Assembly (NCBI RefSeq): GCF_000295955.2
Contig: NZ_ALXE01000021.1
Location: 62,001-126,000 of the forward strand
Direction of reading: 5' to 3'
From: Pantoea sp. A4
GTDB taxonomy: Bacteria; Pseudomonadota; Gammaproteobacteria; Enterobacterales; Enterobacteriaceae
Length of the DNA stretch: 64,000 bases
Shown piece after piece: positions 38,102-47,408 of the stretch; position 1 is the first letter of the stretch, and every line of letters begins with the position of its first letter. Below the pieces are notes generated by a model. That model did no database searches, had not been told where the DNA came from, and worked only from the letters and a program-made list of their open reading frames with translations. The position numbers were made by a program, and so were the translations under genes.

Positions 38102-39523
38102 TCAAGGCTGGTAGAGGCCAACACCGATCTCATTCTCTTTGCGGGTGCGGGCAATCACCGACGCCGGGCTTTGTGCGATGCGCAGGCCCATTTGATCTTC
38201 AGTGCGGATGATTTTGCCACGCAGTGAGTTGGTCAGCACCTCCACAATTTCTACGTCAACAAACTTACCGATCAGCTCCGGGCTGCCTTCGAAGTTTACC
38301 GTACGACTATTCTCGGTACGGCCCGCCAGTTCCATCACATTCTTGCGTGACAGGCCTTCGACCAGCACTCGCTGGTGGGTGCCCATCATCTTGCGGCTCA
38401 TGGACATGGCTTGCTGAGTAATGCGGTCTTGCAGAATGTAGAGACGCTGTTTTTTCTCCTCTTCGGTGACATCATCCGGCAGATCCGCGGCTGGCGTGCC
38501 AGGGCGTGCAGAGTAAATAAAGCTGAAACTCATGTCGAAATTCACATCCGCCACCAGTTTCATGGTCTGCTCGAAGTCCTGCTGCGTTTCACCGGGGAAG
38601 CCCACAATAAAATCGGAGCTGATATGAATATCAGGGCGTGCCGCCCGCAGTTTGCGGATGATCGATTTATACTCCAGCGCGGTATGCGCACGTTTCATCA
38701 GCGTCAGAATGCGGTCTGCACCACTTTGCACCGGCAGGTGCAGGAAGCTCACCAACTCAGGTGTATCGCGGTAGACATCGATGATGTCATCGGTGAACTC
38801 AATGGGGTGGCTGGTGGTAAAACGAATGCGGTCAATACCGTCAATCGCCGCTACAAGGCGCAGCAGATCGGCAAAGGTGCAGGTTTCACCATCAAAGGTT
38901 TCACCGCGATAGGCATTCACGTTTTGCCCCAGTAGGTTCACTTCACGTACGCCCTGTTCGGCGAGCTGAGCGATTTCCAGCAGAATGTCATCACTCGGAC
39001 GGCTCACTTCTTCACCGCGCGTGTATGGTACGACGCAGAAAGTACAGTATTTGTTGCAGCCTTCCATGATGGAAACAAACGCCGCTGGGCCTTCTGCACG
39101 CGGTTCTGGCAGACGGTCGAATTTCTCGATTTCCGGGAAAGTGATATCCACCACCGGGCTTTTTGTGCCTCTGACGTGGTTAATCATTTCTGGCAGGCGA
39201 TGCAGGGTTTGCGGGCCAAATACGATATCTACGCAGTTGGCACGCTGACGCAGATTTTCCCCTTCCTGCGAGGCGACACAGCCGCCAACGCCGATGATTA
39301 AATCAGGGTTACGTTCTTTCAGCTGTCTCCAGCGACCTAACAAGTTGAAGACTTTCTCTTGCGCTTTTTCACGAATCGAGCAGGTGTTCAGGAGCAGGAC
39401 ATCCGCATCTTCTGCTTCTTCGGCGAGAGTATAGCCGTGGGTACTGTTGAGCAGGTCAGCCATCCTGGATGAGTCATACTCATTCATCTGACAGCCCCAG
39501 GTTTTAATGTACAGTTTTTTCAT
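38102..39523 (-). CDS. miaB: tRNA-2-methylthio-N6-dimethylallyladenosine synthase
   Basis: Radical-SAM methylthiotransferase modifying A37 of UNN-decoding tRNAs. N-terminal cluster cysteines lie in [20 protein letters not shown] and GGCVASQEG; the radical-SAM motif is [10 protein letters not shown]; a TRAM domain is at the C-terminus. ATG 39523 ([11 protein letters not shown]) gives 473 residues. ATG 39538 is an alternative; a frame to 39634 is not supported. It is divergent from ubiF. Confidence 0.95.
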   Translation of the reverse strand: MKKLYIKTWGCQMNEYDSSRMADLLNSTHGYTLAEEAEDADVLLLNTCSIREKAQEKVFNLLGRWRQLKERNPDLIIGVGGCVASQEGENLRQRANCVDIVFGPQTLHRLPEMINHVRGTKSPVVDITFPEIEKFDRLPEPRAEGPAAFVSIMEGCNKYCTFCVVPYTRGEEVSRPSDDILLEIAQLAEQGVREVNLLGQNVNAYRGETFDGETCTFADLLRLVAAIDGIDRIRFTTSHPIEFTDDIIDVYRDTPELVSFLHLPVQSGADRILTLMKRAHTALEYKSIIRKLRAARPDIHISSDFIVGFPGETQQDFEQTMKLVADVNFDMSFSFIYSARPGTPAADLPDDVTEEEKKQRLYILQDRITQQAMSMSRKMMGTHQRVLVEGLSRKNVMELAGRTENSRTVNFEGSPELIGKFVDVEIVEVLTNSLRGKIIRTEDQMGLRIAQSPASVIARTRKENEIGVGLYQP

Positions 39524-39694
39524 CGTCGAATAAGCCATTGATTCAGTGCAATGCGGGGCGCGTATTGTAATGCTTTGCTGGTGTTGTGACCAGTGCCAGG
39601 GCTTTTCTGTTTGTGGCACGGTTTTACGGTACACTTTGCGCTATCTACCCGGTCATTTCTGATACCTGCCGGGCAAAATAAGAAGGAAAAAGCA

Positions 39695-40867
39695 ATGCAG
39701 GATAATGCCTTTGATGTCGTGATTGTTGGTGGCGGCATGGTGGGTGCAGCGTTGGCCTGCGGCCTTGCGGCGCAACGGTTTCGCGTTGCGGTGATTGAGC
39801 GCAGTGAACCGGCTGTCTTTGAGGCCACAAGCGCGCCTGATGTGCGTATTTCCGCCATTGGCAGTGCTTCCGTCGATCTGCTTAAGCAACTGGAAGTGTG
39901 GCCACGCGTCATGGCCATGCGTAGCGCGCCCTACCGAAAACTGGAAACCTGGGAGTGGCAGAGTGCACATGTGACCTTTGATGCCGCTTCACTCGGGCTG
40001 CCGGAGCTGGGTTATATGGTGGAGAACAGCGTCCTGCAACGCGCGCTGTGGGAACAGATGCAAGCGCAGGGCATTACGTTGCTCTGCCCGGAGGTGTTGC
40101 AACAGATGCAGCAGCACAACGGCGGCTGGCATTTAGGCCTGGTAAGCGGCAAACAGATTGAGACGCGTCTGGTGGTGGGGGCCGATGGTGCCAACTCTCA
40201 GGTGCGTCAGCGGGCGCAAATTGGCGTCCATGGCTGGAGCTACGCGCAGTCTTGTATGCTAATTAGCGTGAGCTGCGAGCATGCGCCTGGCGACGCCACC
40301 TGGCAGCAGTTTACGCCAGAAGGGCCAAGAGCGTTTTTACCGCTGTTTGATAATCGCGCCTCGCTGGTGTGGTATGACAGCCCAGCGCGCATCAGGCAAC
40401 TGCAAAGCCTGCCGATGCCACAGCTGGAAAAGGAGATCGCTCGCGCTTTCCCTGCGCGTTTAGGCCGTATCCATGCGACGGCGGCGGCATCATTCCCGCT
40501 GGTACGGCGTCACGCTACGCGCTATGTTCTCTCCGGGCTGGCGCTGATTGGCGATGCTGCACACACCATTAATCCGCTGGCCGGGCAGGGCGTAAACCTG
40601 GGGTATCGTGATGTTGATGCCTTGCTGGATGTGCTCGTGGCGGCACGCGATCAGGCGGAAGAGTGGCACAGCGAAACCGTGCTGCTGCGCTACCAGCGTA
40701 AACGCCAGCGTGATAATGGTTTGATGCAGGCGGGCATGGATCTGTTCTATTTCTCGTTCAGCAATCGTCTTGGCCCATTAAAGGTGCTGCGTAATCTGGG
40801 ACTGATCGCCGCAGAGCACTCTGGCGTCCTCAAGCGTCAGGCACTGCGTTATGCCTTAGGACTCTAA
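39695..40867 (+). CDS. ubiF: 2-octaprenyl-3-methyl-6-methoxy-1,4-benzoquinol hydroxylase
   Basis: FAD-dependent monooxygenase of ubiquinone synthesis, 390 residues. The N-terminal GGGMVGAALA nucleotide fold and the second FAD motif LIGDAAHTINPLAGQGVNLG are present. AAGGAAAAAGC precedes ATG 39695; the upstream extension to 39593 is not coding. It ends in a strong terminator before the tRNA operon. Confidence 0.95.
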   Translation: MQDNAFDVVIVGGGMVGAALACGLAAQRFRVAVIERSEPAVFEATSAPDVRISAIGSASVDLLKQLEVWPRVMAMRSAPYRKLETWEWQSAHVTFDAASLGLPELGYMVENSVLQRALWEQMQAQGITLLCPEVLQQMQQHNGGWHLGLVSGKQIETRLVVGADGANSQVRQRAQIGVHGWSYAQSCMLISVSCEHAPGDATWQQFTPEGPRAFLPLFDNRASLVWYDSPARIRQLQSLPMPQLEKEIARAFPARLGRIHATAAASFPLVRRHATRYVLSGLALIGDAAHTINPLAGQGVNLGYRDVDALLDVLVAARDQAEEWHSETVLLRYQRKRQRDNGLMQAGMDLFYFSFSNRLGPLKVLRNLGLIAAEHSGVLKRQALRYALGL

Positions 40868-40873
40868 TCGATC

Positions 40874-40907
40874 AAACTGAACGCGCCACAGGCCGTTCAG
40901 TTTTTTT
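40874..40907 (+). terminator. ubiF terminator
   Basis: AAACTGAACG (40874-40883) pairs with CGTTCAGTTT (40894-40903), followed by more T. Confidence 0.92.
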
Positions 40908-40930
40908 ATTGTGTAAACGACAAAAACAAC

Positions 40931-40953
40931 AAAGCCCACACGAGGTGGGCTTT
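40931..40953 (-). terminator. Terminator of the seven-tRNA operon
   Basis: AAAGCCCAC (40931-40939) pairs with GTGGGCTTT (40945-40953). On the - strand GTTGTTTTTG follows. It lies 11 nt after the last tRNA. Confidence 0.9.
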
Positions 40954-40963
40954 ATTGTCAATT

Positions 40964-41038
40964 TGGCTGGGGTGCAGGGATTCGAACCCCGGAATGCTGG
41001 TATCAGAAACCAGTGCCTTACCGCTTGGCGACACCCCA
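40964..41038 (-). tRNA. tRNA-Gln (CTG), glnX position
   Basis: 75 nt with encoded CCA. The anticodon stem-loop is CTGGT-TTCTGAT-ACCAG (anticodon CTG), with the acceptor starting TGGGGTG. It is identical to the copy at 41067. Confidence 0.97.
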
Positions 41039-41066
41039 AAAGGTGTTTCAGTCAAATTGTTTTGTA

Positions 41067-41141
41067 TGGCTGGGGTGCAGGGATTCGAACCCCGGAATGC
41101 TGGTATCAGAAACCAGTGCCTTACCGCTTGGCGACACCCCA
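41067..41141 (-). tRNA. tRNA-Gln (CTG), glnV position
   Basis: 75 nt with encoded CCA; the same sequence as the copy at 40964, anticodon CTG. Confidence 0.97.
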
Positions 41142-41147
41142 AAAATT

Positions 41148-41224
41148 TGGTGGCTACGACGGGATTTGAACCTGTGACCCCATCATTATGAGTGATGTGC
41201 TCTAACCAGCTGAGCTACGTAGCC
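41148..41224 (-). tRNA. tRNA-Met (CAT, elongator), metU position
   Basis: 77 nt with encoded CCA, starting GGCTACGTAGCTCAG. Anticodon loop CTCATAA. No initiator features (its acceptor G1-C72 is paired). Confidence 0.97.
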
Positions 41225-41260
41225 ATAATTACTGCTTTACTACACGAACCCTTTCGATGT

Positions 41261-41335
41261 TGGCTGGGGTACCTGGATTCGAACCAGGGAATGCCGGTAT
41301 CAAAAACCGGTGCCTTACCGCTTGGCGATACCCCA
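41261..41335 (-). tRNA. tRNA-Gln (TTG), glnW position
   Basis: 75 nt with CCA; anticodon stem-loop CCGGT-TTTTGAT-ACCGG (TTG). Confidence 0.97.
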
Positions 41336-41371
41336 CCAGTTTACTCAAACTATGAGTACATCGAAAAAAAG

Positions 41372-41446
41372 TGGCTGGGGTACCTGGATTCGAACCAGGG
41401 AATGCCGGTATCAAAAACCGGTGCCTTACCGCTTGGCGATACCCCA
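41372..41446 (-). tRNA. tRNA-Gln (TTG), glnU position
   Basis: 75 nt with CCA; identical to the copy at 41261. Confidence 0.97.
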
Positions 41447-41465
41447 ACTGCTGCCTATGAAGAAA

Positions 41466-41550
41466 TGGTGCGGGAGGCGAGACTTGAACTCGCACACCTT
41501 GCGGCGCCAGAACCTAAATCTGGTGCGTCTACCAATTTCGCCACTCCCGC
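41466..41550 (-). tRNA. tRNA-Leu (TAG), leuW position
   Basis: 85 nt with CCA and the long variable arm of class II tRNAs. Anticodon loop TTTAGGT (TAG). Confidence 0.97.
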
Positions 41551-41565
41551 ATGCATGAAAAAAGA

Positions 41566-41642
41566 TGGTGGCTACGACGGGATTTGAACCTGTGACCCCA
41601 TCATTATGAGTGATGTGCTCTAACCAGCTGAGCTACGTAGCC
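41566..41642 (-). tRNA. tRNA-Met (CAT, elongator), metT position
   Basis: 77 nt with CCA, first gene of the operon; the same sequence as the copy at 41148. The operon order equals E. coli metT-leuW-glnU-glnW-metU-glnV-glnX. Confidence 0.97.
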
Positions 41643-41681
41643 ATCTTTTTTCTCGCTGCCTTCATCGGCGTTGCGGGGCGC

Positions 41682-41710
41682 ATTATGCGTATTGAGCCTT
41701 GTAGCGTCAA
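41682..41710 (-). promoter_or_regulatory. Promoter of the tRNA operon
   Basis: On the - strand TTGACG (41705-41710), a 17-bp spacer and CATAAT (41682-41687), followed by the GC-rich discriminator GCGCCCCGC. This layout is typical of stringently controlled stable-RNA promoters. Confidence 0.85.
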
Positions 41711-41846
41711 CAAGTTTTTTGACGTTTTTCCTCAGAATGTGACTGATTGTCTGGCTTGTAACCACTACGCCGAATAATTCAGCAATAATTGCAGATTACT
41801 CCAGCAAAACAGGGAAATAACCGGTGATCCGATAAAAATAGCGCGC

Positions 41847-41872
41847 AAAAAAAACGGGTCCCGTAGGACCCG
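41847..41872 (-). terminator. asnB terminator
   Basis: CGGGTCC (41855-41861) and GGACCCG (41866-41872) with a 4-nt loop; eight T follow on the - strand. Confidence 0.92.
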
Positions 41873-41893
41873 CTATGCAGAAGAAGTGACTTA

Positions 41894-43558
41894 TCAGTAG
41901 GCAGACTGGTGGACACCCACCGCACGGCCTGAAGGATCGTCCATGGTTTTGAATGCTTCATCCCATTCAATGGCTTTTGCTGATGAACAAGCCACAGATG
42001 GACCACCAGGCACACACTCAGCGGCACTGGCTACCGGGAACAGCTCTTCAAAGATTTCACGGTACAGGTAGCCCTCTTTTGAAGTTGGCGTGTTGTATGG
42101 GAAACGGAAGTGCGCGGTTGCCAATTGCTGATCGCTGATCTGCTTCGCAGCCACTTCTTTCAAGGTATCGATCCAGCTATAGCCGACACCATCAGAGAAC
42201 TGCTCTTTCTGACGCCATGCAACGCTTTCTGGCAGGTAAGAAGAGAAGCACTCACGCAGGATGTGTTTTTCCATCTTACCGTTGCTGCCACACAGCTTGT
42301 CTTCTGGGTTAATGCGCATGGCAACGTCGAGGAATTTTTTATCCAGGAACGGTACACGTGCTTCTACACCCCAGGCTGACATCGCTTTGTTGGCACGCGC
42401 ACAGTCAAACATATGCAGCGCCAGCAGTTTACGCACGTTCTCTTCATGGAACTCTTTGGCGTTCGGGGCTTTGTGGAAATAGAGATAGCCACCAAACACT
42501 TCGTCAGCACCTTCACCCGACAGCACCATTTTGATGCCCATCGCTTTAATCTTACGTGACATCAAATACATCGGCGTTGATGCACGGATCGTGGTGACAT
42601 CGTAAGTTTCAATGTGATAAATCACATCGCGAATCGCATCGAGGCCTTCCTGCACGGTGAAGTGGATTTCATGGTGTACGGTGCCCAAATGCTCTGCGAC
42701 AGATTTAGCCGCTTTCAGATCCGGTGAACCTTCCAGGCCCACGGCGAAGGAGTGCAGCTGTGGCCACCAGGCATCGGTTTTGTCTTCATCTTCTACACGT
42801 TTAGCGGCAAAGCGCTTGGTGACGGCAGAGATGATAGAGGAGTCAAGGCCGCCAGAGAGCAGGACGCCGTAAGGCACGTCTGACATCAGGTGGCTTTTTA
42901 CTGACTCTTCCAGCGCGTGTTTCAGGCCAGCGGCATCGGTGGTGTTCTCGGCAACGGCCGCGAAGTCCATCCAGTCACGCTGCCAGTAGCGACGGATCTC
43001 ACCATCGGTGCTGGACAGGAAGCTTCCCGGTGGGAACTCTTTGATGGTGCGGCAGACCGGCACCAACGCCTTCATTTCTGATGCGACAAACAGGTTTCCG
43101 TGCTCATCATTGCCCATATACAGCGGGATGATACCGATATGGTCACGGCCAATCAGGTATTGCTGCTTGACGCTATCCCACAGGATAAAGGCGAACATCC
43201 CTTGCAGGTCGTCGAGGAAGTCGAGGCCTTTTTCCTGATACAGCGCGAGGATAACTTCGCAGTCAGAACCGGTCTGGAACGCATAGCGATCGCTCAGCTC
43301 TGCACGCAGTGCCTGATGGTTGTAGATTTCACCGTTCACGGCCAGTACATGGGTGTGGTCAGCGTTGTACAGCGGCTGTGCGCCGTTGTTAACGTCAACA
43401 ATCGATAAGCGCTCGTGTACCAGAATAGCCTTATCATCAGCGAATACACCTGACCAGTCCGGGCCACGGTGACGCATCAGACGAGAACACTCCAGCGCTT
43501 TTTTGCGCAGTTCAACAGGATCGGTTTTCAGATCCAGCACACCAAAAATAGAACACAT
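41894..43558 (-). CDS. asnB: Asparagine synthetase B (glutamine-hydrolysing)
   Basis: A 554-residue enzyme making asparagine from aspartate, glutamine and ATP. Cys2 (MCSIFGV) is the glutaminase nucleophile. The N-terminal Ntn domain includes RHRGPDWSG. The synthetase domain PP-loop LLSGGLDSSIISA is near residues 231-243. AGGAG precedes the ATG. In E. coli nagD follows upstream; here it is missing. Confidence 0.97.
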   Translation of the reverse strand: MCSIFGVLDLKTDPVELRKKALECSRLMRHRGPDWSGVFADDKAILVHERLSIVDVNNGAQPLYNADHTHVLAVNGEIYNHQALRAELSDRYAFQTGSDCEVILALYQEKGLDFLDDLQGMFAFILWDSVKQQYLIGRDHIGIIPLYMGNDEHGNLFVASEMKALVPVCRTIKEFPPGSFLSSTDGEIRRYWQRDWMDFAAVAENTTDAAGLKHALEESVKSHLMSDVPYGVLLSGGLDSSIISAVTKRFAAKRVEDEDKTDAWWPQLHSFAVGLEGSPDLKAAKSVAEHLGTVHHEIHFTVQEGLDAIRDVIYHIETYDVTTIRASTPMYLMSRKIKAMGIKMVLSGEGADEVFGGYLYFHKAPNAKEFHEENVRKLLALHMFDCARANKAMSAWGVEARVPFLDKKFLDVAMRINPEDKLCGSNGKMEKHILRECFSSYLPESVAWRQKEQFSDGVGYSWIDTLKEVAAKQISDQQLATAHFRFPYNTPTSKEGYLYREIFEELFPVASAAECVPGGPSVACSSAKAIEWDEAFKTMDDPSGRAVGVHQSAY

Positions 43559-43867
43559 ATCTGACTCCTGAACTCACCTAACAGTGATGTATTTTTTGCT
43601 TGTCCGGCAGTGAATGACTGCGTGATGTATAAGAAAATGCGCTATCTGGGGGAGGTAATGCAAGAACAAATAGAGGCGATTGAGAAAAAGATTATCACGG
43701 AGGCTGAATTTTTAGATAAAACGCAATGAATCGCATTAATTTTTGCTGATTATGCAATTTTTTGGCGTTTGTGGTGATTTCATCGCCGATGAGATGGGCA
43801 ATGTGTTCACGTTTGAACCAGAGAAACCGCCGAGCCCGGCGGCCTCTGGTAATAAGAGGAAGCTCTG
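43559..43867. other. 309-bp region between nagC and asnB
   Basis: This is where E. coli has nagD; no trace of that gene is seen. The region contains the asnB leader (AGGAG before the ATG) and the nagC terminator hairpin. No -35/-10 pair could be called with confidence. Confidence 0.6.
43818..43849 (-). terminator. nagC terminator candidate
   Basis: On the - strand CCAGAG...CTCTGG encloses CCGCCG-GGCT-CGGCGG, with TTTC on one side. It is an imperfect two-part stem, 19 nt after the nagC stop. Confidence 0.6.
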
Positions 43868-45088
43868 TTAGTTTTCCATCAGATGTACCAGCAACAGGCC
43901 ATTTAGCATGGCGCGTTTAGCCAGTGCAAAGGCACCGATAGCGGAACGGTGATCGAGTTCGGAGCGCACCACCGGCAGATTGCGGCGGAAAGCTTCCAGT
44001 GACTGGGTATTGATGCAGCCCGCAATGGCCGGGAACAGCACTTTTTCTGCCTCGGTGATCTCTCCCGCCAGCACGATTTTCTGCGGATTAAACAAGTTAA
44101 TCGCAATGGCGATGGCTTTGCCGAGATAGCGACCAACATACTCAACCACTTCACACGCCAGCGCATCGCCCTGATTGGCGGCTTTACAAATCTGTGGCAT
44201 CTGGCAATTGTCCAGCGTCAGGGAGGTGGGGTAGCCCTGATTAATCAGATTGCGCACCCGACTTTCAATGGCACCGTTGGCCGCAATGGTCTCAAGGCAG
44301 CCAAAGTTGCCACAGTGACAGCGCTCACCCAACGGATCGACCTGAATATGGCCAATCTCCCCCACATTGCCGTTGCTACCGAGAAATATCTGTCCGTTGG
44401 TAATAATACCGGCACCGGTACCGCGATGCAGGCGCACCAGAATGGAGTCCGCGCAGTCGCGGCTTGCGCCAAAATAGTGCTCGGCCAGCGCCAGGCTGCG
44501 AATATCATGGCCGACAAAACTTTTGACGTTAAAGCGCGTCGTCAGATTAGCGACCAGCGGCCACTGGTTGACGCTGATGTGGGGCATATAGCGGATCACG
44601 CCATTAATCGGATCGACCAACCCAGGCAGGATCACCGCAATGGCAATCAACTGATGAATTTTACGCTGATGCTGGGCAATGAACTGTTCAATTGCGCGGA
44701 ACAGGGCTGCTTCCAGTGTCTCCTGCGTGCGCTCGGGCAGGGGGTAATCTTCCAGCGCCAGCGATTTACCGCTCAGATCATACAGCGACAGCGTGGCGTC
44801 GTTACGCCCAAGGCGAATAGCAATGGTGTGAAAATGGCGTGTTTCGGTGATGATGGAGATAGGGCGGCGTCCACCGGTGGACGCCTGCTGATCGACTTCT
44901 TTAATCAAACCACGTTCAAGAAGCTGGCGAGTAATTTTCGTGACGCTGGCGGGGGCGAGCTGGCTCAGTTCCGCAATTTGGATCCGGGAGATGGGGCCTT
45001 GTTGGTCAATCAGCCGGTAAACGGCGGCGCTATTGAGTTGTTTAACAAGATCGACATTTCCTATTTGTGCCTGGCCGCCAGTGGTCAT
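43868..45088 (-). CDS. nagC: NagC, ROK-family repressor of amino-sugar genes
   Basis: A 406-residue regulator, the E. coli length from ATG 45088 (MTTGGQAQIGN). The N-terminal winged helix reads ISRIQIAELSQLAPASVTKITRQL; the ROK sugar-binding domain has the zinc motif CHCGNFGCLE. It binds GlcNAc-6-P and releases its operators, two of which are seen between nagB and nagE. It follows nagA by 7 nt in nagBAC. The frame up to 45121 overlaps nagA and is unlikely to be used. Confidence 0.96.
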   Translation of the reverse strand: MTTGGQAQIGNVDLVKQLNSAAVYRLIDQQGPISRIQIAELSQLAPASVTKITRQLLERGLIKEVDQQASTGGRRPISIITETRHFHTIAIRLGRNDATLSLYDLSGKSLALEDYPLPERTQETLEAALFRAIEQFIAQHQRKIHQLIAIAVILPGLVDPINGVIRYMPHISVNQWPLVANLTTRFNVKSFVGHDIRSLALAEHYFGASRDCADSILVRLHRGTGAGIITNGQIFLGSNGNVGEIGHIQVDPLGERCHCGNFGCLETIAANGAIESRVRNLINQGYPTSLTLDNCQMPQICKAANQGDALACEVVEYVGRYLGKAIAIAINLFNPQKIVLAGEITEAEKVLFPAIAGCINTQSLEAFRRNLPVVRSELDHRSAIGAFALAKRAMLNGLLLVHLMEN

Positions 45089-45095
45089 TCCGTAA

Positions 45096-46244
45096 TTACT
45101 CGCTGAGGACGTCGTCTCCATTGACCAACGTCTTGATGATTTTGTAGTCGCGCGTGAACAGCGTGAGGTTAGCGACTTTTCCTTCGCTCACCGACCCCAG
45201 ACGTTGTTCCACGCCCATTGCTCGTGCCGGGTAGAGGGTAGCCATGCGTAACGCTTCATCCAGAGCGATACCGACATGTTCTACGCTGTTGCGCACCGCT
45301 TCAATCATGGTCAAAGCGGAACCGCTTAGCGTACCGTTTTCATCTACACACAGTCCGTCACGATAGTATATGGTTTTGCCCGCAAAGATGAACTTTTCAA
45401 TCTGCGCGCCTGCCGGGGCGGTGGCATCCGTCACCAGCACCAGTTTGTCGCCTTTGATTTTCTTTGCGTTACGTACGTTAGCGTAATGGACATGCAAACC
45501 ATCTGCAATAATGCCGCAATAAACATCCGGTGAATCAAACAGCGCACCGATCAGACCCGGTTCACGGCCAGCAAAGGTCGGCATGGCGTTATAGAGATGG
45601 GTCGCGAAGGTGACGCCCGCACGAAAACCCGTAACGGCTTGCTCATAGGTGGCGCATGAGTGGCCTGCTGAAACCATAATCCCCGCCGCCGTCAGCTGGC
45701 GAATCACTTCCGGTGAGACATTTTCCGGTGCCAGCGTCACTTTGCTGATCACATCCGCGTTGTCGCAGAGGTACTGCACTAATGCGGGATCGGGCTGGCG
45801 GATCAAGGCGGGATCGTGCGTGCCCTTTTTGCCTTTGTTTAACCACGGGCCTTCAAGGTGCAGGCCAAGCGCCTGATTCTGATGGTGTTGCAGCCAGCTA
45901 CGCATGGTTTCAATGGCGCGTACCATCAGTTCATCACGGCTGGTGATCAACGTTGGCAGGAAGCTGGTACAGCCCGACTTTTCGTTGGCGCGCTGCATAA
46001 TCGACAACGTTTCAACGCTCAGCGCATTGATATCATCGTTGAATTGCACACCGCCGCAGCCGTTGAGTTGCAGATCGATAAATCCGGGAGCGATGGACGC
46101 GCCTGAAACATCGCGCTGTTCCACCTGTGGCGGAAGGTCTGCAACGGGGCAGACGCGTTCGATCAGACCGTCCGCAATAACTACAGCATGATTATCAAGT
46201 ACTTCATAGCCGGTATAAATTCGGCCATTAACGAATGCGTACAT
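45096..46244 (-). CDS. nagA: N-acetylglucosamine-6-phosphate deacetylase
   Basis: A 382-residue amidohydrolase, the same length as E. coli, removing acetate from GlcNAc-6-P. Metal and catalytic blocks include [25 protein letters not shown] and [14 protein letters not shown] lies before ATG 46244 (a second ATG at 46247 is adjacent). Confidence 0.97.
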   Translation of the reverse strand: MYAFVNGRIYTGYEVLDNHAVVIADGLIERVCPVADLPPQVEQRDVSGASIAPGFIDLQLNGCGGVQFNDDINALSVETLSIMQRANEKSGCTSFLPTLITSRDELMVRAIETMRSWLQHHQNQALGLHLEGPWLNKGKKGTHDPALIRQPDPALVQYLCDNADVISKVTLAPENVSPEVIRQLTAAGIMVSAGHSCATYEQAVTGFRAGVTFATHLYNAMPTFAGREPGLIGALFDSPDVYCGIIADGLHVHYANVRNAKKIKGDKLVLVTDATAPAGAQIEKFIFAGKTIYYRDGLCVDENGTLSGSALTMIEAVRNSVEHVGIALDEALRMATLYPARAMGVEQRLGSVSEGKVANLTLFTRDYKIIKTLVNGDDVLSE

Positions 46245-46291
46245 CATTTTCTCCCGGCTTAATCCTTTCTGTATCACGGCACTAGGCGGCG

Positions 46292-47092
46292 TTATACGTT
46301 TTTTATGTTTTCCGCTTCCATTTCGCGGAAATATTTCACGGTTTTGACTTTCAGCTCCAGGGTCGCGGGTTCATCACACACCACCACGGATTTTGCATGC
46401 AACTGTAAGCAGCTGATGGTCCACATATGGTTGACGTTCCCTTCGACCGCAGCCTGCAATGCTAGCGCTTTGACCTGGCCAATCACCAGAATCATCACCT
46501 CTTCGGCATCCAACAGCGTGCCGACGCCCACAGTAAGGGCATATTTAGGCACTAAATCGACGTTGCCATTGAAAAAGCGCGAGTTGGCGACGCGGGTTTC
46601 ATGGGTCAGCGTTTTGATACGGGTGCGGGAAGCCAGCGAGGAAGCAGGTTCATTAAACGCGATGTGACCGTCGTTGCCTACGCCCCCCATAAACAGATGA
46701 ATTTTACCCAGTGCGCGGATCTTTTCTTCATAGCGGCGACATTCTGCGTCAATGTCCGGCGCATTGCCATTGAGAAGATTGATATTTTCCGGCTGGATGT
46801 CGACATGATCGAAAAAGTTACGGTACATGAAGCTGTGATAGCTTTCCGGGTGCTCTTTAGGCAGGCCGACGTACTCATCCATATTGAACGTCACCACGTG
46901 GCGGAAGCTAACCTGGCCTGATTTATGCATCTCAATAAGGTGTTTGTATGCTTCCAGTGGGGTGCCGCCAGTCGGTAAACCGAGGACAAAAGGACGCTCT
47001 GCGGTGGGATTAAACGCATTGATGCGGTTAACAATGTGGCGAGCGGCCCATTTTCCTACCTGGGTTGGTGTGGCGAGGGGAATTAGTCTCAT
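46292..47092 (-). CDS. nagB: Glucosamine-6-phosphate deaminase
   Basis: A 266-residue enzyme converting GlcN-6-P to fructose-6-P and ammonia. [19 protein letters not shown] and [14 protein letters not shown] are present. The start ATG 47092 gives the E. coli length. It is first in nagBAC and controlled by NagC and probably CRP. Confidence 0.97.
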   Translation of the reverse strand: MRLIPLATPTQVGKWAARHIVNRINAFNPTAERPFVLGLPTGGTPLEAYKHLIEMHKSGQVSFRHVVTFNMDEYVGLPKEHPESYHSFMYRNFFDHVDIQPENINLLNGNAPDIDAECRRYEEKIRALGKIHLFMGGVGNDGHIAFNEPASSLASRTRIKTLTHETRVANSRFFNGNVDLVPKYALTVGVGTLLDAEEVMILVIGQVKALALQAAVEGNVNHMWTISCLQLHAKSVVVCDEPATLELKVKTVKYFREMEAENIKNV

Positions 47093-47184
47093 GTTTGGCC
47101 TCAACGTTTAAAATGAAAGCGGTGGTGGCGCGGCCATCGCGGGCATTTACAGTGTACGTCATGTTGCCTGGATGGGTACGACCA

Positions 47185-47208
47185 GATATTTCGCATCATA
47201 AAATAAGC
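47185..47208. promoter_or_regulatory. NagC operator near nagB
   Basis: GATATTTCGCATC-ATAAAATAAGC; its reverse complement begins GCTTATTTTATGATGCGAAA and resembles the nagB operator of E. coli as I recall it. The centre is about 94 bp from the nagE operator. Confidence 0.6.
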
Positions 47209-47252
47209 TGGGTGGTTTTTCTAGCACTGTTGGTGGTTATTATCGTTTTATG

Positions 47253-47266
47253 GTGATAATTATCAC
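47253..47266. promoter_or_regulatory. CRP site between nagB and nagE
   Basis: GTGA-TAATTA-TCAC with a matching A on the right half. The centre is at 47259.5, about 61.5 bp before the predicted nagE start, a class I position. Confidence 0.8.
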
Positions 47267-47273
47267 AGATGGT

Positions 47274-47306
47274 GAGTATTTAATTTGCGAAGCGAATTAA
47301 ATACTC
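47274..47306. promoter_or_regulatory. NagC operator of nagE (high-affinity type)
   Basis: GAGTATTTAATT (47274-47285) and AATTAAATACTC (47295-47306) are perfect inverted repeats around TGCGAAGCG. The core has the TTTAATT...GCGA...AATTAAA form of the E. coli nagE operator and covers the -35 region. Confidence 0.88.
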
Positions 47307-47308
47307 TT

Positions 47309-47314
47309 TACAAT
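47309..47314 (+). promoter_or_regulatory. nagE -10 element
   Basis: TACAAT, one base from consensus. The -35 region is inside the NagC operator and weak (TTGCGA, spacing 19), consistent with CRP dependence. Confidence 0.6.
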
Positions 47315-47408
47315 TCTTCACCAGTACTGTTATGTCATACAAAATGCCAGCTGGTCATCATCCTGATCGATGCCGTGATAACAGCTTGTCTCAAGGGGAA
47401 AAATATCA

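Larger units (their letters stand above)
47093..47408. other. 316-bp divergent control region nagB-nagE
   Basis: It contains two NagC operators, a CRP site and the nagE -10 (listed separately). No gene is present. Confidence 0.85.

Noticed and set aside
40909-41587. Repeated open frames across the tRNA operon
   Set aside because: They arise from near-identical tRNA copies read on either strand and are not proteins.
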